Part shown: positions 1-6,342 of the stretch, piece after piece | Position numbering within the stretch: the stretch's first letter is position 1 | Layout of the letters: each line of letters opens with the position of its first letter | Assembly (NCBI RefSeq): GCF_020217005.1 | Contig: NZ_JAIWOI010000196.1 | Span: forward strand, 1-10,000 | Source: Rheinheimera sp. | Lineage (GTDB): Bacteria; Pseudomonadota; Gammaproteobacteria; Enterobacterales; Alteromonadaceae | Direction of reading: 5' to 3' | Length of the DNA stretch: 10,000 nt | Position numbers and translations under genes: made by a program | Notes under the pieces: model-generated | What the model was told of the DNA's origin: nothing | The model's input: only the letters and a program-made list of their open reading frames with translations | Databases searched by the model: none

Positions 1-884
1 TGGCTTAAAGTAGTGATTTTTAATTGAGGTCTGCTGAACTCTTGCCGTGCTTTTGCCGTTAATAAATCACCTTTCACCAGAGCTGCGGCCAGCTTGGCCA
101 TATCGCTGATGCTGCTATCGAGCGAACCCGCGGCTCTGACTCTGCTTCTGTCGTCGTGTGGTTCAACTTTACCTTCAATGGTCCAGCCGTCAGCAGTGCG
201 GCCAGCAAAATCATCCCGCCAGATCATGCTGCTGTTGCTCATACCCAGTGGCTGAAACAGGCGTTTTTGCATTTCCTGCCCCACATCGAGGCCGAGGCCT
301 TGTTCCAGCACAAACTGCAATAAAATCAGGCCGTCGCCAGAATAGGCGTAACGACTGCCTGGCTGGAAATGAAAACGTAATTTGCCGTCAGGTTCCAGAA
401 AACCAAAGTTGGCAAAACCTGAGGCGTGATTCAGCAGCATGCGGGGAGTAATGCTGCGCCAGCGGTCATCTCCGGCTAAATCGCTCCAGCGTGCATACAG
501 ATCTTCAGTTTTGGCGTCGGCATATTCAGGCAGAGCTTTAGGCAAATACTGGCTGATAGGGGTATCCAGCTGAATAATGCCGTCTTCAGAGAGTTGCAGC
601 AGCAAATAAGCAAAGGCACTTTTGGTCAGCGAAGCTGCATACATAATACTGTCTGAAGTTAGTGCATCGCCTTTGGCATTCCGCTTACCGTAAACTGAAA
701 CCTGGGTCACAGTCCCTGCATCAATCACCGCCAACGCCAGGCCCTGAGCTGAAGTTTCACTCATCATTTGGCGTACTGCTGCATCTATCTCTGGCTGTGA
801 TTTGACTGGCCCTGCTGCAGGTGGTGTTGTGCTTGCGCAGCCGAGCAGGGCGCTTAAGGTGAAAGCTAAGGCGGTTATTTTCAT
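1..884 (-). CDS. Beta-lactamase-family serine hydrolase, lipoprotein, 3' end outside window
   Basis: This is a class C beta-lactamase / penicillin-binding-protein-fold hydrolase of the esterase and D-aminopeptidase type. The protein opens with a short hydrophobic segment ending in a lipobox (Leu-Leu-Gly-Cys, Cys16), so it should be a membrane-anchored lipoprotein facing the periplasm. The SxxK motif is clear as S85-L-T-K88, which supplies the catalytic serine and lysine. The second motif appears as Y181-S-G in a YAYSGDG context, matching the YxN/YSN position with Gly at the third place. The third motif (KTG or HxG) would lie beyond the window edge. The start is an ATG at 882-884 with AAGGAG upstream. 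About 294 codons are visible. It follows the VOC gene by 26 nt and may be the last gene of the same transcript. The substrate cannot be told from sequence: many members are esterases or peptidases rather than antibiotic-degrading enzymes. Confidence 0.88.
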   Translation of the reverse strand, partial: MKITALAFTLSALLGCASTTPPAAGPVKSQPEIDAAVRQMMSETSAQGLALAVIDAGTVTQVSVYGKRNAKGDALTSDSIMYAASLTKSAFAYLLLQLSEDGIIQLDTPISQYLPKALPEYADAKTEDLYARWSDLAGDDRWRSITPRMLLNHASGFANFGFLEPDGKLRFHFQPGSRYAYSGDGLILLQFVLEQGLGLDVGQEMQKRLFQPLGMSNSSMIWRDDFAGRTADGWTIEGKVEPHDDRSRVRAAGSLDSSISDMAKLAAALVKGDLLTAKARQEFSRPQLKITTLS

Positions 885-910
885 TCAGGCAATCTCCTTG
901 TGCGGGTCTG

Positions 911-1285
911 TCAGCGTTTTTCTTCCATCAGGCCTATTAAATTACCATCGGGATCTTTCAGAAATGCGATCCACAGCTGATGGTCAGGCATTTGCGCGGC
1001 AAGCTGTGGCGCTCTTTCTCCCAAAGCGCCCTGTTCCAGGGCTGAAGCATAAAACTCTTCTATCGCCGTGGTTTGAAAATAAGGAATAGAGTTTTTGCCC
1101 ACTTCGCCTGTGCCTTGAGGGGGGCTGAGCATCAGGCGGGTCGCGCCGCATTGCACAAATGCCAGTTGCTCTGTCGGAGCAAACAGAAATGGTAACCCCA
1201 GAATTTGAGTGTAAAAAGGCAAAGCCAGTCGCACATCGTTAACCGTAATCGCCAGTTGACCCAAGCCTGTAATTTGATGTTGCAT
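911..1285 (-). CDS. VOC-family (glyoxalase/bleomycin-resistance fold) protein
   Basis: A 124-residue single-domain protein of the vicinal oxygen chelate superfamily. The first beta-alpha-beta module starts GLGQLAITVNDV (7-18), followed by FYTQILGLPF (24-33), the usual helix and turn of this fold. The second module ends with the hallmark DPDGNLIGLMEE (111-122), whose Glu is normally a metal ligand. The first metal ligand of typical members is a His in G-x-x-H-V-x-I; here that place is Gln10, which some glyoxalase I enzymes also use. Family members isomerise or conjugate small electrophiles, often with a thiol cofactor, or sequester drugs; the substrate here is unknown. The ATG start has AGGAAAG upstream. 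It sits 15 nt after the small membrane gene upstream and 26 nt before the lipoprotein hydrolase gene, consistent with co-transcription. A GST and a DinB protein in the same row suggest a detoxification theme, which is inference. Confidence 0.9.
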   Translation of the reverse strand: MQHQITGLGQLAITVNDVRLALPFYTQILGLPFLFAPTEQLAFVQCGATRLMLSPPQGTGEVGKNSIPYFQTTAIEEFYASALEQGALGERAPQLAAQMPDHQLWIAFLKDPDGNLIGLMEEKR

Positions 1286-1300
1286 CTATGCTTTCCTGTG

Positions 1301-1729
1301 TTAAAAGTCGGGGCGTGGGCGGATAAGCTTAGCAAGTACTATAGCCAGCCAGGCCATAGGTAGATAAGCCAGTAATAAATCCACGCTGATAAACCACAGT
1401 GGGCCAGGGATCAGCAGGCTGGCTGCTATCCCACCACAGAGAAAAAACACTGAGATCAGATAAGCAAACTGCGTTTTGTAATTGGACGCTATCAGGTAAG
1501 CCACAAGAGCACCAGCCAAAGTACCAAGGGCATGGGCCAGAAAAGGCATAATAAAATGTTTGGGTTCAAATAAATCTATGCCCAAACTCAGGCTTTCAGT
1601 GTTCGTCACATCTACTCCGGCTGGAGGGGGGATCAGTAATGGACTGAGGCTAATGATAGCCATATTGATAGCAGCCCCGGCGACCACACCACAAAGGATA
1701 GCCAGCAGGTTTCTGACTAGATTCAGCAT
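1301..1729 (-). CDS. Conserved four-helix membrane protein of unknown function
   Basis: A 142-residue integral membrane protein that I cannot assign a function. Hydrophobic stretches suggest four membrane helices at about residues 5-28, 60-80, 84-105 and 108-130. Between helices 1 and 2 is a loop with PPPAGVD followed by LFEPKHFI, conserved-looking polar and proline elements that I recall from uncharacterised bacterial membrane proteins of this size. The C-terminus is basic (KLIRPRPDF). The ORF can be extended 15 nt upstream to a TTG, but the ATG at 1727-1729 is preferred because GGAG lies at the right distance before it, within the extension. The stop is 15 nt before the VOC start, and the previous gene ends 71 nt upstream. 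No enzymatic motif is visible. Confidence 0.75.
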   Translation of the reverse strand: MLNLVRNLLAILCGVVAGAAINMAIISLSPLLIPPPAGVDVTNTESLSLGIDLFEPKHFIMPFLAHALGTLAGALVAYLIASNYKTQFAYLISVFFLCGGIAASLLIPGPLWFISVDLLLAYLPMAWLAIVLAKLIRPRPDF

Positions 1730-1800
1730 AGTAGTTCTCCACAAAGAGCTATGACTAAGCCTTTAAATTAGTTGAGTTTTAGCCGTTCAGCAATTTGTTT

Positions 1801-2187
1801 TTATTTTAGGTAAGTAGTGCCAGTAGCCAGATGCAAGAGTGCAAATGATAAAAACACTGAACAAAAACCAATCCATCTGAAATGGTGTTGCAGGCGTCTT
1901 GCGGACTCAAGTGCAAATTTTTTATGCAGTGCCGGTTTTGTAAAAGCAAGGCCGATCCCGACCAGCAAAAACAGATAACCCAGCGTCCTGATAAGTTCTG
2001 GTTGCAGACAATCATCGGCATAAACTACAAAAAGACCACCAGCTATCAGCCTGCTCAGTACTTCAAAAGGGTGAAAGTACGACTGCCCGCTGAAATTGAT
2101 GATACCTTGGCTAAAGGCTTGTGGCCTGAACAGCATGAACAGGCTCAGGTACAACATCAACAAGGCAAAAGCAGCGATAAAATACAT
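1801..2187 (-). CDS. Small membrane protein of unknown function
   Basis: A 128-residue hydrophobic protein of no family I recognise. Predicted membrane segments lie at roughly residues 2-20, 44-60 (containing GGLFVVYAD), 68-84 and 103-122, so three or four helices are likely. A basic, His-containing loop (KPALHKKFALESARRLQHH) lies between the last two and probably faces the cytoplasm. The ATG start has AAGGATC a few bases upstream. It lies 34 nt downstream of the GST gene and 71 nt upstream of the next membrane protein gene on the same strand, so co-transcription with both is plausible. A longer plus-strand frame across the same bases is a shadow: this frame has the ribosome binding site and a coherent hydrophobic pattern. 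Confidence 0.72.
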   Translation of the reverse strand: MYFIAAFALLMLYLSLFMLFRPQAFSQGIINFSGQSYFHPFEVLSRLIAGGLFVVYADDCLQPELIRTLGYLFLLVGIGLAFTKPALHKKFALESARRLQHHFRWIGFCSVFLSFALLHLATGTTYLK

Positions 2188-2221
2188 AGGGATCCTTTAA
2201 AGCATTCATCATTGTTTAGCA

Positions 2222-2845
2222 TTACGGAGTGCCGTTGTTACCAAATCTTTGAAACCCAGGACGCAGACTCAGTGTTTTATAGTAGGCAGCCACTGCAGGC
2301 AGATCGGGCCTGTCGATTGGCGTCATCAGCCATCTGTTTACCGACAAGCCCAGCACTATATCCGCCAGAGTGAAATCAGCGCCTGTGATATAAGGACCTT
2401 TTTGAGTCAAGGCGGTGTTTAGCAGCTGCATTTTTTCATTCCAGGCGACAATACTGTTTTCGGCTGCAGCTTTGTCCTGATAAGCGGGGCTGTTTCTGAC
2501 TAAATACATAAAAGCATAACGCCAGGCGTTATTTAGTTCAGTGCTTTGCCAGTCCATCCACTGTTCAACCAGAGCCTTTTGTTTGGCCGCCACGGGTAGC
2601 ATAGGTGTAGGACCGTATGCAGACGCCAGGTACCTGCAGATGCTATTGGACTCCCACAATACAAAATCGCCATCCAGTAACACTGGTACTAATGCATTTG
2701 GATTCAGAGCTTTAAACTGCAAGGTTTCAGTAGACCGGTAACCTGCCCCCCATTCTTCCTGTTGATAGTCCAAGTGCAGCTCGGCACAGGTCCAGAGCAC
2801 TTTGCGTACATTGATAGAGGAAGACTTACCTAAAATTTTGAGCAT
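2222..2845 (-). CDS. Glutathione S-transferase family protein
   Basis: A 207-residue cytosolic GST of the theta/beta-like bacterial type. The N-terminal thioredoxin-like domain (about 1-78) begins MLKILGKSSSINVRKV; Ser9/Ser10 occupy the catalytic position used by serine-type GSTs to activate the glutathione thiol. NPNALVPVL (48-56) contains the cis-proline (P54) and WESNSI (64-69) is the glutathione gamma-glutamyl-binding Glu-Ser pair. The C-terminal helical domain carries the capping-box segment GADFTLADIVLG (155-166) with Asp162. Length is normal for the family. The ATG start has AGGATC upstream. It lies 28 nt after the DinB gene and before two small membrane proteins. Members conjugate electrophiles to glutathione or act as peroxidases and isomerases; the substrate here is not deducible. 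Confidence 0.93.
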   Translation of the reverse strand: MLKILGKSSSINVRKVLWTCAELHLDYQQEEWGAGYRSTETLQFKALNPNALVPVLLDGDFVLWESNSICRYLASAYGPTPMLPVAAKQKALVEQWMDWQSTELNNAWRYAFMYLVRNSPAYQDKAAAENSIVAWNEKMQLLNTALTQKGPYITGADFTLADIVLGLSVNRWLMTPIDRPDLPAVAAYYKTLSLRPGFQRFGNNGTP

Positions 2846-2873
2846 GGTCAGATCCTGGAGCAGAGCGCTAAAG

Positions 2874-3422
2874 TTAGTCTTCGTTGTCGATCAGTACAAA
2901 CAGATCGGTCACACCTACATCCAGCCCCAACTGCGAAAATAATGTAGTTACCTGACCACGGTGGTGAGTTTGATGATTAAACAGATGCTGCAGCAAAGGT
3001 GCCAGCTTGCGCTTCATCATTTCACCTTTCAGGTTTTTATAACTCAGTATGCGCTGCAGCTGTTGATCATCCAGCCTCTGGCATAACTGGATTAACAGCT
3101 GGTCCAGTTGTTGGCGGATGCTGTGTAACCGGACAAAGTCCGGATAAAGGATCTGGTCCAGCGCAGCAGGATGCGGCAATTGGCCGAGTGGTTGCAGTAC
3201 TTCTGCCGCAGTGTCTAACTGTCGAAACCTATTTAACCAGATTAAATCTGCCACCAGTAAATGATTGAGAGTACCTGCGACCGAGCCAAAAAAAGCACCT
3301 TGGTTGGCAAACAGCTGCTCCTGACTGAGAGTGGCTGCCAATTGGTATACTTTGTCATTCATCCACTGGTTGTAACGGGCAAGCAAGTTGAAGTTGTGGT
3401 GTAATGCCTGAGTATGTGTCAC
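2874..3422 (-). CDS. DinB-family four-helix-bundle protein (putative metal-dependent)
   Basis: A 182-residue DinB/YfiT-like protein. The helical bundle pattern is clear, starting HNFNLLARYNQWMNDKVYQL. The three expected metal ligands are all present (GTG numbering): His54 in LNHLL, and His150 and His154 in NHQTHHRGQV, the family HxxxH signature. Relatives are stress-induced or act as thiol S-transferases with low-molecular-weight thiols; no specific substrate can be assigned here. The frame extends upstream to a TTG at 3458, but the GTG at 3420-3422 is chosen because GGAG lies eight bases before it and the usual family N-terminus begins just inside. It is the first gene after a 100-nt gap and probably heads the row DinB, GST, two membrane proteins, VOC and hydrolase. 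Confidence 0.88.
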   Translation of the reverse strand: MTHTQALHHNFNLLARYNQWMNDKVYQLAATLSQEQLFANQGAFFGSVAGTLNHLLVADLIWLNRFRQLDTAAEVLQPLGQLPHPAALDQILYPDFVRLHSIRQQLDQLLIQLCQRLDDQQLQRILSYKNLKGEMMKRKLAPLLQHLFNHQTHHRGQVTTLFSQLGLDVGVTDLFVLIDNED

Positions 3423-3522
3423 TAAGTCGTCTCCGTTTAAAAGCCGCTTTGAACTCAAAAGCTATCATAGGTGTATCGTGCGCGCACCTTTAACTGAACG
3501 CCGCAATAAGCAGACTTATCAC
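3423..3522 (-). promoter_or_regulatory. Putative promoter of the DinB-led gene row, with a 10-bp palindrome
   Basis: The 100-nt gap between the DUF885 stop and the DinB start holds a minus-strand -10-like TATGAT (3464-3469) with a weak TAAAGG (3487-3492) 17 nt upstream. The perfect palindrome GTGCGCGCAC (3478-3487) sits between them, overlapping the -35 by one base, where a bound repressor or activator would act. The -10 is fair and the -35 is poor, so the promoter may need an activator. No clear terminator for the DUF885 gene was seen, so some read-through is possible. Confidence 0.35.
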
Positions 3523-5307
3523 TTAATGAGCTGCAGCTGTTTTGGCAATAAAGCGATCCATTTCTGCTTCCAGAATTTCCAAAGGCAAAGCTCCGTTGGC
3601 TAACAGGGCATCATGAAAAGCGCGCAGGTCAAATTTACTCCCCAGTTGTTGTTCGGCTTTAGCCCGCAACTGACGGATTTTAATTTCACCCATCTTGTAC
3701 GACAGCGCCTGACCTGGCCATGAAATATAACGGTCCACTTCAGCCCTGACATTGGCTTGTGATAAAGAGGTGTTGTTGGACAGGAAATCCAGTGCTTGTT
3801 GACGGCTCCAGCCCTGAGAGTGAATACCAGTGTCTATTACCAGACGGCAAGCACGCCACATTTCATAACTCAGGCGGCCAAATTGCTGATAGGCATTTTC
3901 ATACACACCCATTTCCACACCTAACCGTTCGGCATATAAACCCCACCCCTCACCATAAGCGCTTAAATACAGGTTACGGCGAAATTGCGGCACATTTTCC
4001 AGCTCTTGTGACAAAGCATTTTGTAAATGATGGCCAGGCACAGATTCGTGCAGCGTTAAGGCCACCAGCTCATACAAAGGGCGTTGATCCAGGGCATGGG
4101 TATTGAGCCAATAAGCACCACCACGAGTGCCGCCAATAGCTGCAGGGTTATAAGAGGCCGTCGTATAGTTCGGCGCTATTTCGGCTGGAACCGGCACTAC
4201 ACCATAAGGTAGGCGTGGCAATTTGCCGAAAAATTCTGGCAGCCTGTAATCAATACGTTTGGCGATATAAGAGGCTTCTTTCAGCAGTTCTTTTGGTGTT
4301 TTTGCATAGAATTGCGGATCAGTGCGCAGAAATTTCGTGAAGTCGCTGAAGCTGCCTTTAAAGCCGGTTTCTTTAATCAGTGCGTCCATCTCAGCGCGGA
4401 TACGTTTTACTTCAGCAAGGCCAGTGTTGTGGATTTGTGCAGGATCCATATCCAGTGTCACATAGGTATTGATGGTATGACGGTAATAGGCTTTGCCTTC
4501 TGGCAACTTTTCGGCCGCCAGACTGTCGGTGGCGGCCTGCATATAGTCGCCTTCCAGAAAGTCGGCTAAACGGGCAAAAGCGGGCAAAGCAACCTGAGCT
4601 ATAGCTTGACGGCCGGCTTGTTCTAACTGCTGTTGTTCAGCTTTCGAAAATGAGGCCGGAAATTTTTTAAAAGGCTCATACAAACTGCTTTGCGTTGGGT
4701 CTTTATAGACCTGAGCCCGTACAGTCGGCGCTATACCTCGCACCACAATTTTAGGTAAAACAAAACCATCTTTAATACCAGTGCGCATATTGGCGATGTT
4801 CTCGTCAAAGTAACGGCCAAAGTCATTGATACGGGCTATATAATCCTGATAATCCGCTACTTTAGGCATAGACAGGCCACTACTGGCATCCAAAGCTGAG
4901 CTCCAGAAACTGTAAAAGGTATTGGCCGGAATGCGGTCAAGGAACAGCTTATTGGACTGGATCGAATTGCGCAGCACCCAGCCAAGCAGCTGATGATTCA
5001 CCCGGTCTGAGTCTGTCAGTGATTTTGTGTCTATTGCCTGTAGGCGCTGCAATAAAGCTTGTTCAGCCTTCAGCCGACGGGCACGATCTGTAGCCGTCAC
5101 ACCAGGCAGACGATTATAGTAACCAGCCAGTCCCATCCGGCCTGCACTGATGGGGTCTTCCTGCAGGCTGTATTGCCAATGGTCATCTATAACTTTTTGC
5201 AGTTGCTCTGCAGCAGTAGCGGCTAAGGCGGCAGGTGCGAGCCAGAGTAGCGCCAGGCTAAGCAGGGAATGAGTAAAAAAAGACAATAATTTGCGGAACC
5301 TTAACAC
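3523..5307 (-). CDS. Exported DUF885-family metallopeptidase-like protein
   Basis: A 594-residue complete DUF885 protein. The N-terminus has a basic start (LRFRK), a hydrophobic core and APAALA-ATA, a good signal peptidase I site near residue 29, so it should act in the periplasm or outside. The domain spans about 33-590. The diagnostic metal site is H420-E-S-V-P-G-H426-H427, followed by YGEGWGLYAE (451-460) whose glutamates are candidates for the further ligand, as in gluzincin-like zinc peptidases. Relatives are thought to be peptidases, but the substrate is unknown. The start is a GTG at 5305-5307, chosen because CTGGAG lies seven bases upstream and the signal peptide begins there. Its stop is 100 nt before the DinB gene. 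A weak -10-like TATACA on the minus strand (5340-5345) lies just upstream. Length and motifs look intact. Confidence 0.92.
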   Translation of the reverse strand: MLRFRKLLSFFTHSLLSLALLWLAPAALAATAAEQLQKVIDDHWQYSLQEDPISAGRMGLAGYYNRLPGVTATDRARRLKAEQALLQRLQAIDTKSLTDSDRVNHQLLGWVLRNSIQSNKLFLDRIPANTFYSFWSSALDASSGLSMPKVADYQDYIARINDFGRYFDENIANMRTGIKDGFVLPKIVVRGIAPTVRAQVYKDPTQSSLYEPFKKFPASFSKAEQQQLEQAGRQAIAQVALPAFARLADFLEGDYMQAATDSLAAEKLPEGKAYYRHTINTYVTLDMDPAQIHNTGLAEVKRIRAEMDALIKETGFKGSFSDFTKFLRTDPQFYAKTPKELLKEASYIAKRIDYRLPEFFGKLPRLPYGVVPVPAEIAPNYTTASYNPAAIGGTRGGAYWLNTHALDQRPLYELVALTLHESVPGHHLQNALSQELENVPQFRRNLYLSAYGEGWGLYAERLGVEMGVYENAYQQFGRLSYEMWRACRLVIDTGIHSQGWSRQQALDFLSNNTSLSQANVRAEVDRYISWPGQALSYKMGEIKIRQLRAKAEQQLGSKFDLRAFHDALLANGALPLEILEAEMDRFIAKTAAAH

Positions 5308-5393
5308 GGGTTTTCTCCAGACTGATCAATAAGCTGGGTTGTATATCTTCACCTTAGCATGAGCCCTTTCTCTGGTGGCAACTTCTAACCCGC

Positions 5394-5426
5394 GATTTAA
5401 ACCTCACATCGCATTCTGTTTAAATC
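5394..5426. repeat. Inverted repeat, 9-bp perfect arms, 15-nt spacer
   Basis: GATTTAAAC (5394-5402) and its exact reverse complement GTTTAAATC (5418-5426) are separated by 15 nt. The arm centres are 24 nt apart, slightly over two helical turns, which would suit a dimeric regulator on one face. It lies between the divergent DUF885 and tacA genes, about 87 nt upstream of the DUF885 start. No T-tract follows either arm, so a terminator is unlikely. The regulator, if any, is unknown. Confidence 0.45.
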
Positions 5427-5473
5427 AAGGCAGGCCTATAAACCCTGAGTTTGATACTCGGAATTCGATAAAA

Positions 5474-5490
5474 CGTGCCAATTTGGCACG
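5474..5490. promoter_or_regulatory. Upstream tacAT operator palindrome
   Basis: CGTGCCAATTTGGCACG is a perfect palindrome around a central T. Its 15-nt core matches the downstream copy at 5532-5546 except at one central base. It ends four bases before the -35 box of the tacA promoter. Ribbon-helix-helix antitoxins such as TacA typically bind palindromes like this near their own promoter, so it is read as an autoregulatory site. Confidence 0.75.
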
Positions 5491-5494
5491 TAGC

Positions 5495-5523
5495 TTGATC
5501 TTTTATCAATAGAAGCAGATAAT
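5495..5523 (+). promoter_or_regulatory. tacAT sigma70-type promoter
   Basis: TTGATC (5495-5500) and GATAAT (5518-5523) are separated by exactly 17 nt, giving a strong match to the sigma70 consensus. Transcription would start near 5530, about 31 nt before tacA. The promoter is bracketed by the two operator palindromes. A small inverted repeat TTGAT/ATCAA (5495-5509, five-nt loop) overlaps the -35 and may be incidental. Confidence 0.75.
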
Positions 5524-5531
5524 TTAGCAAA

Positions 5532-5546
5532 GTGCCATTTTGGCAC
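5532..5546. promoter_or_regulatory. Downstream tacAT operator palindrome, overlapping transcript start
   Basis: GTGCCATTTTGGCAC has 6-bp perfect arms and a 3-nt centre, the same layout as the upstream copy, with the two centres 57 nt apart. It covers the expected start of transcription and is followed immediately by the ribosome binding site GGAGGG (5547-5552). Bound TacA-TacT would block initiation. In the mRNA the same arms could form a short hairpin just before the ribosome binding site. Confidence 0.75.
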
Positions 5547-5560
5547 GGAGGGAATAAATT

Positions 5561-5833
5561 ATGACGACTACACCACCTCGAATCACTGCTCGGGTTGATG
5601 CTGAAACCCAAAACTTACTGTCTAATGCTGCTGCTATCACTGGGGTTTCGAGTATCAACTCCTTTGTGCTCAGCGCGGCGGTTGAGAAAGCCAAACAAAT
5701 CATTGAACGTGAGCAAGCCCTGAAGCTTTCTCAGCGTGACGCCATGTTATTGATGGAAGCGCTTGATAAACCCGCGACTGTACATCCTCATCTGGCCGCA
5801 GCTTTTGCACGTTATGAAGGCAAAGTTCAATAA
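5561..5833 (+). CDS. tacA: TacA-family antitoxin (DUF1778, ribbon-helix-helix)
   Basis: A 90-residue antitoxin of the DUF1778/TacA family. Residues about 5-50 (RITARVDAETQNLLSNAAAI, then SSINSFVLSAAVEKAKQII) form the ribbon-helix-helix DNA-binding part; the beta strand ITARV should contact the operator. The tail from about 55 to 90, including LMEALDKP and HPHLAAAFARYEGKVQ, matches the region that wraps and neutralises the acetyltransferase in this family. The ATG has a strong GGAGGG eight bases upstream. Its TAA stop shares one base with the tacT start (TAATG), indicating translational coupling. Two palindromes flank its promoter, the expected targets for self-repression, which may be tuned by the toxin:antitoxin ratio. 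The length is normal and nothing looks broken. Confidence 0.93.
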   Translation: MTTTPPRITARVDAETQNLLSNAAAITGVSSINSFVLSAAVEKAKQIIEREQALKLSQRDAMLLMEALDKPATVHPHLAAAFARYEGKVQ

Positions 5834-6327
5834 TGCAAAGTGTATTGCTGGATAAATCGAAGCACGACAGAAATCGATTTAACTGTGGTATTGATGCGTT
5901 AAACAACTACTTAAAAGTCATGGCCAGTCAGCAAAGTAAAAAAGACAATACCCGTACTTTTGTGCTTGAAGATAAAGCTAATCCGCAACACATTGTTGGC
6001 TTTTATACTCTGACCATGACCCAGATCGATATACAAAGTCTTCCGGCATCACTGCAGAAAAAACACCAGTCATCAACGTCGGGTGGACTGATCGCACGAC
6101 TAGCTGTGAATGAAAGATACAAAGGTCAGAAGATAGGTGAGTGGTTGTTGATTGACGCACTTAAAAAACTACTGCAAGCCAGTGATGTAGTAGGTTTCCC
6201 TATCATTATTGTGGATGCAAAAGACGGCGCCAAAGGTTTTTATCAAAAGTATGGCTTTCGCTGTTTTGAAGATAATGAACACAAACTCTTTATCACCATA
6301 GCTGATGTGCGGGCCAGCTTTGGCTAA
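5833..6327 (+). CDS. tacT: TacT-family GNAT acetyltransferase toxin
   Basis: A 164-residue GNAT N-acetyltransferase. Characterised TacT toxins acetylate the amino acid on charged tRNA and so stop translation; that this protein does the same is inferred from family and context. The acetyl-CoA core is GLIARLAV (85-92) followed by the pyrophosphate loop RYKGQKIG (95-102) and the helix EWLLIDALKKLL. The FYQKYGF motif (136-142) supplies the conserved Tyr137 thought to act in catalysis. In the R-x-x-G-x-G/A loop the last position is Lys100; I think this occurs in some relatives, so it is not evidence of inactivation. The start overlaps the tacA stop by one base. It ends 15 nt from the convergent arsJ stop, with no convincing terminator between. 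Confidence 0.92.
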   Translation: MQSVLLDKSKHDRNRFNCGIDALNNYLKVMASQQSKKDNTRTFVLEDKANPQHIVGFYTLTMTQIDIQSLPASLQKKHQSSTSGGLIARLAVNERYKGQKIGEWLLIDALKKLLQASDVVGFPIIIVDAKDGAKGFYQKYGFRCFEDNEHKLFITIADVRASFG

Positions 6328-6342
6328 ATGAGCTCTTTTTTT

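Noticed and set aside
802..1089. Plus-strand 95-codon open frame
   Set aside because: It is antisense to the lipoprotein start and the VOC gene, both of which have ribosome binding sites and clear motifs.
1882..2373. Plus-strand 163-codon open frame
   Set aside because: It lies antisense to the small membrane protein and GST genes, spans their gap, has no good ribosome binding site and its translation is low-complexity polar with no family resemblance.
5833..6327. TacT inactivated by Lys100 in the acetyl-CoA loop
   Set aside because: The rest of the loop and the catalytic-type Tyr137 are intact, and I believe a Lys at this place occurs in functional relatives; sequence alone does not support inactivation.
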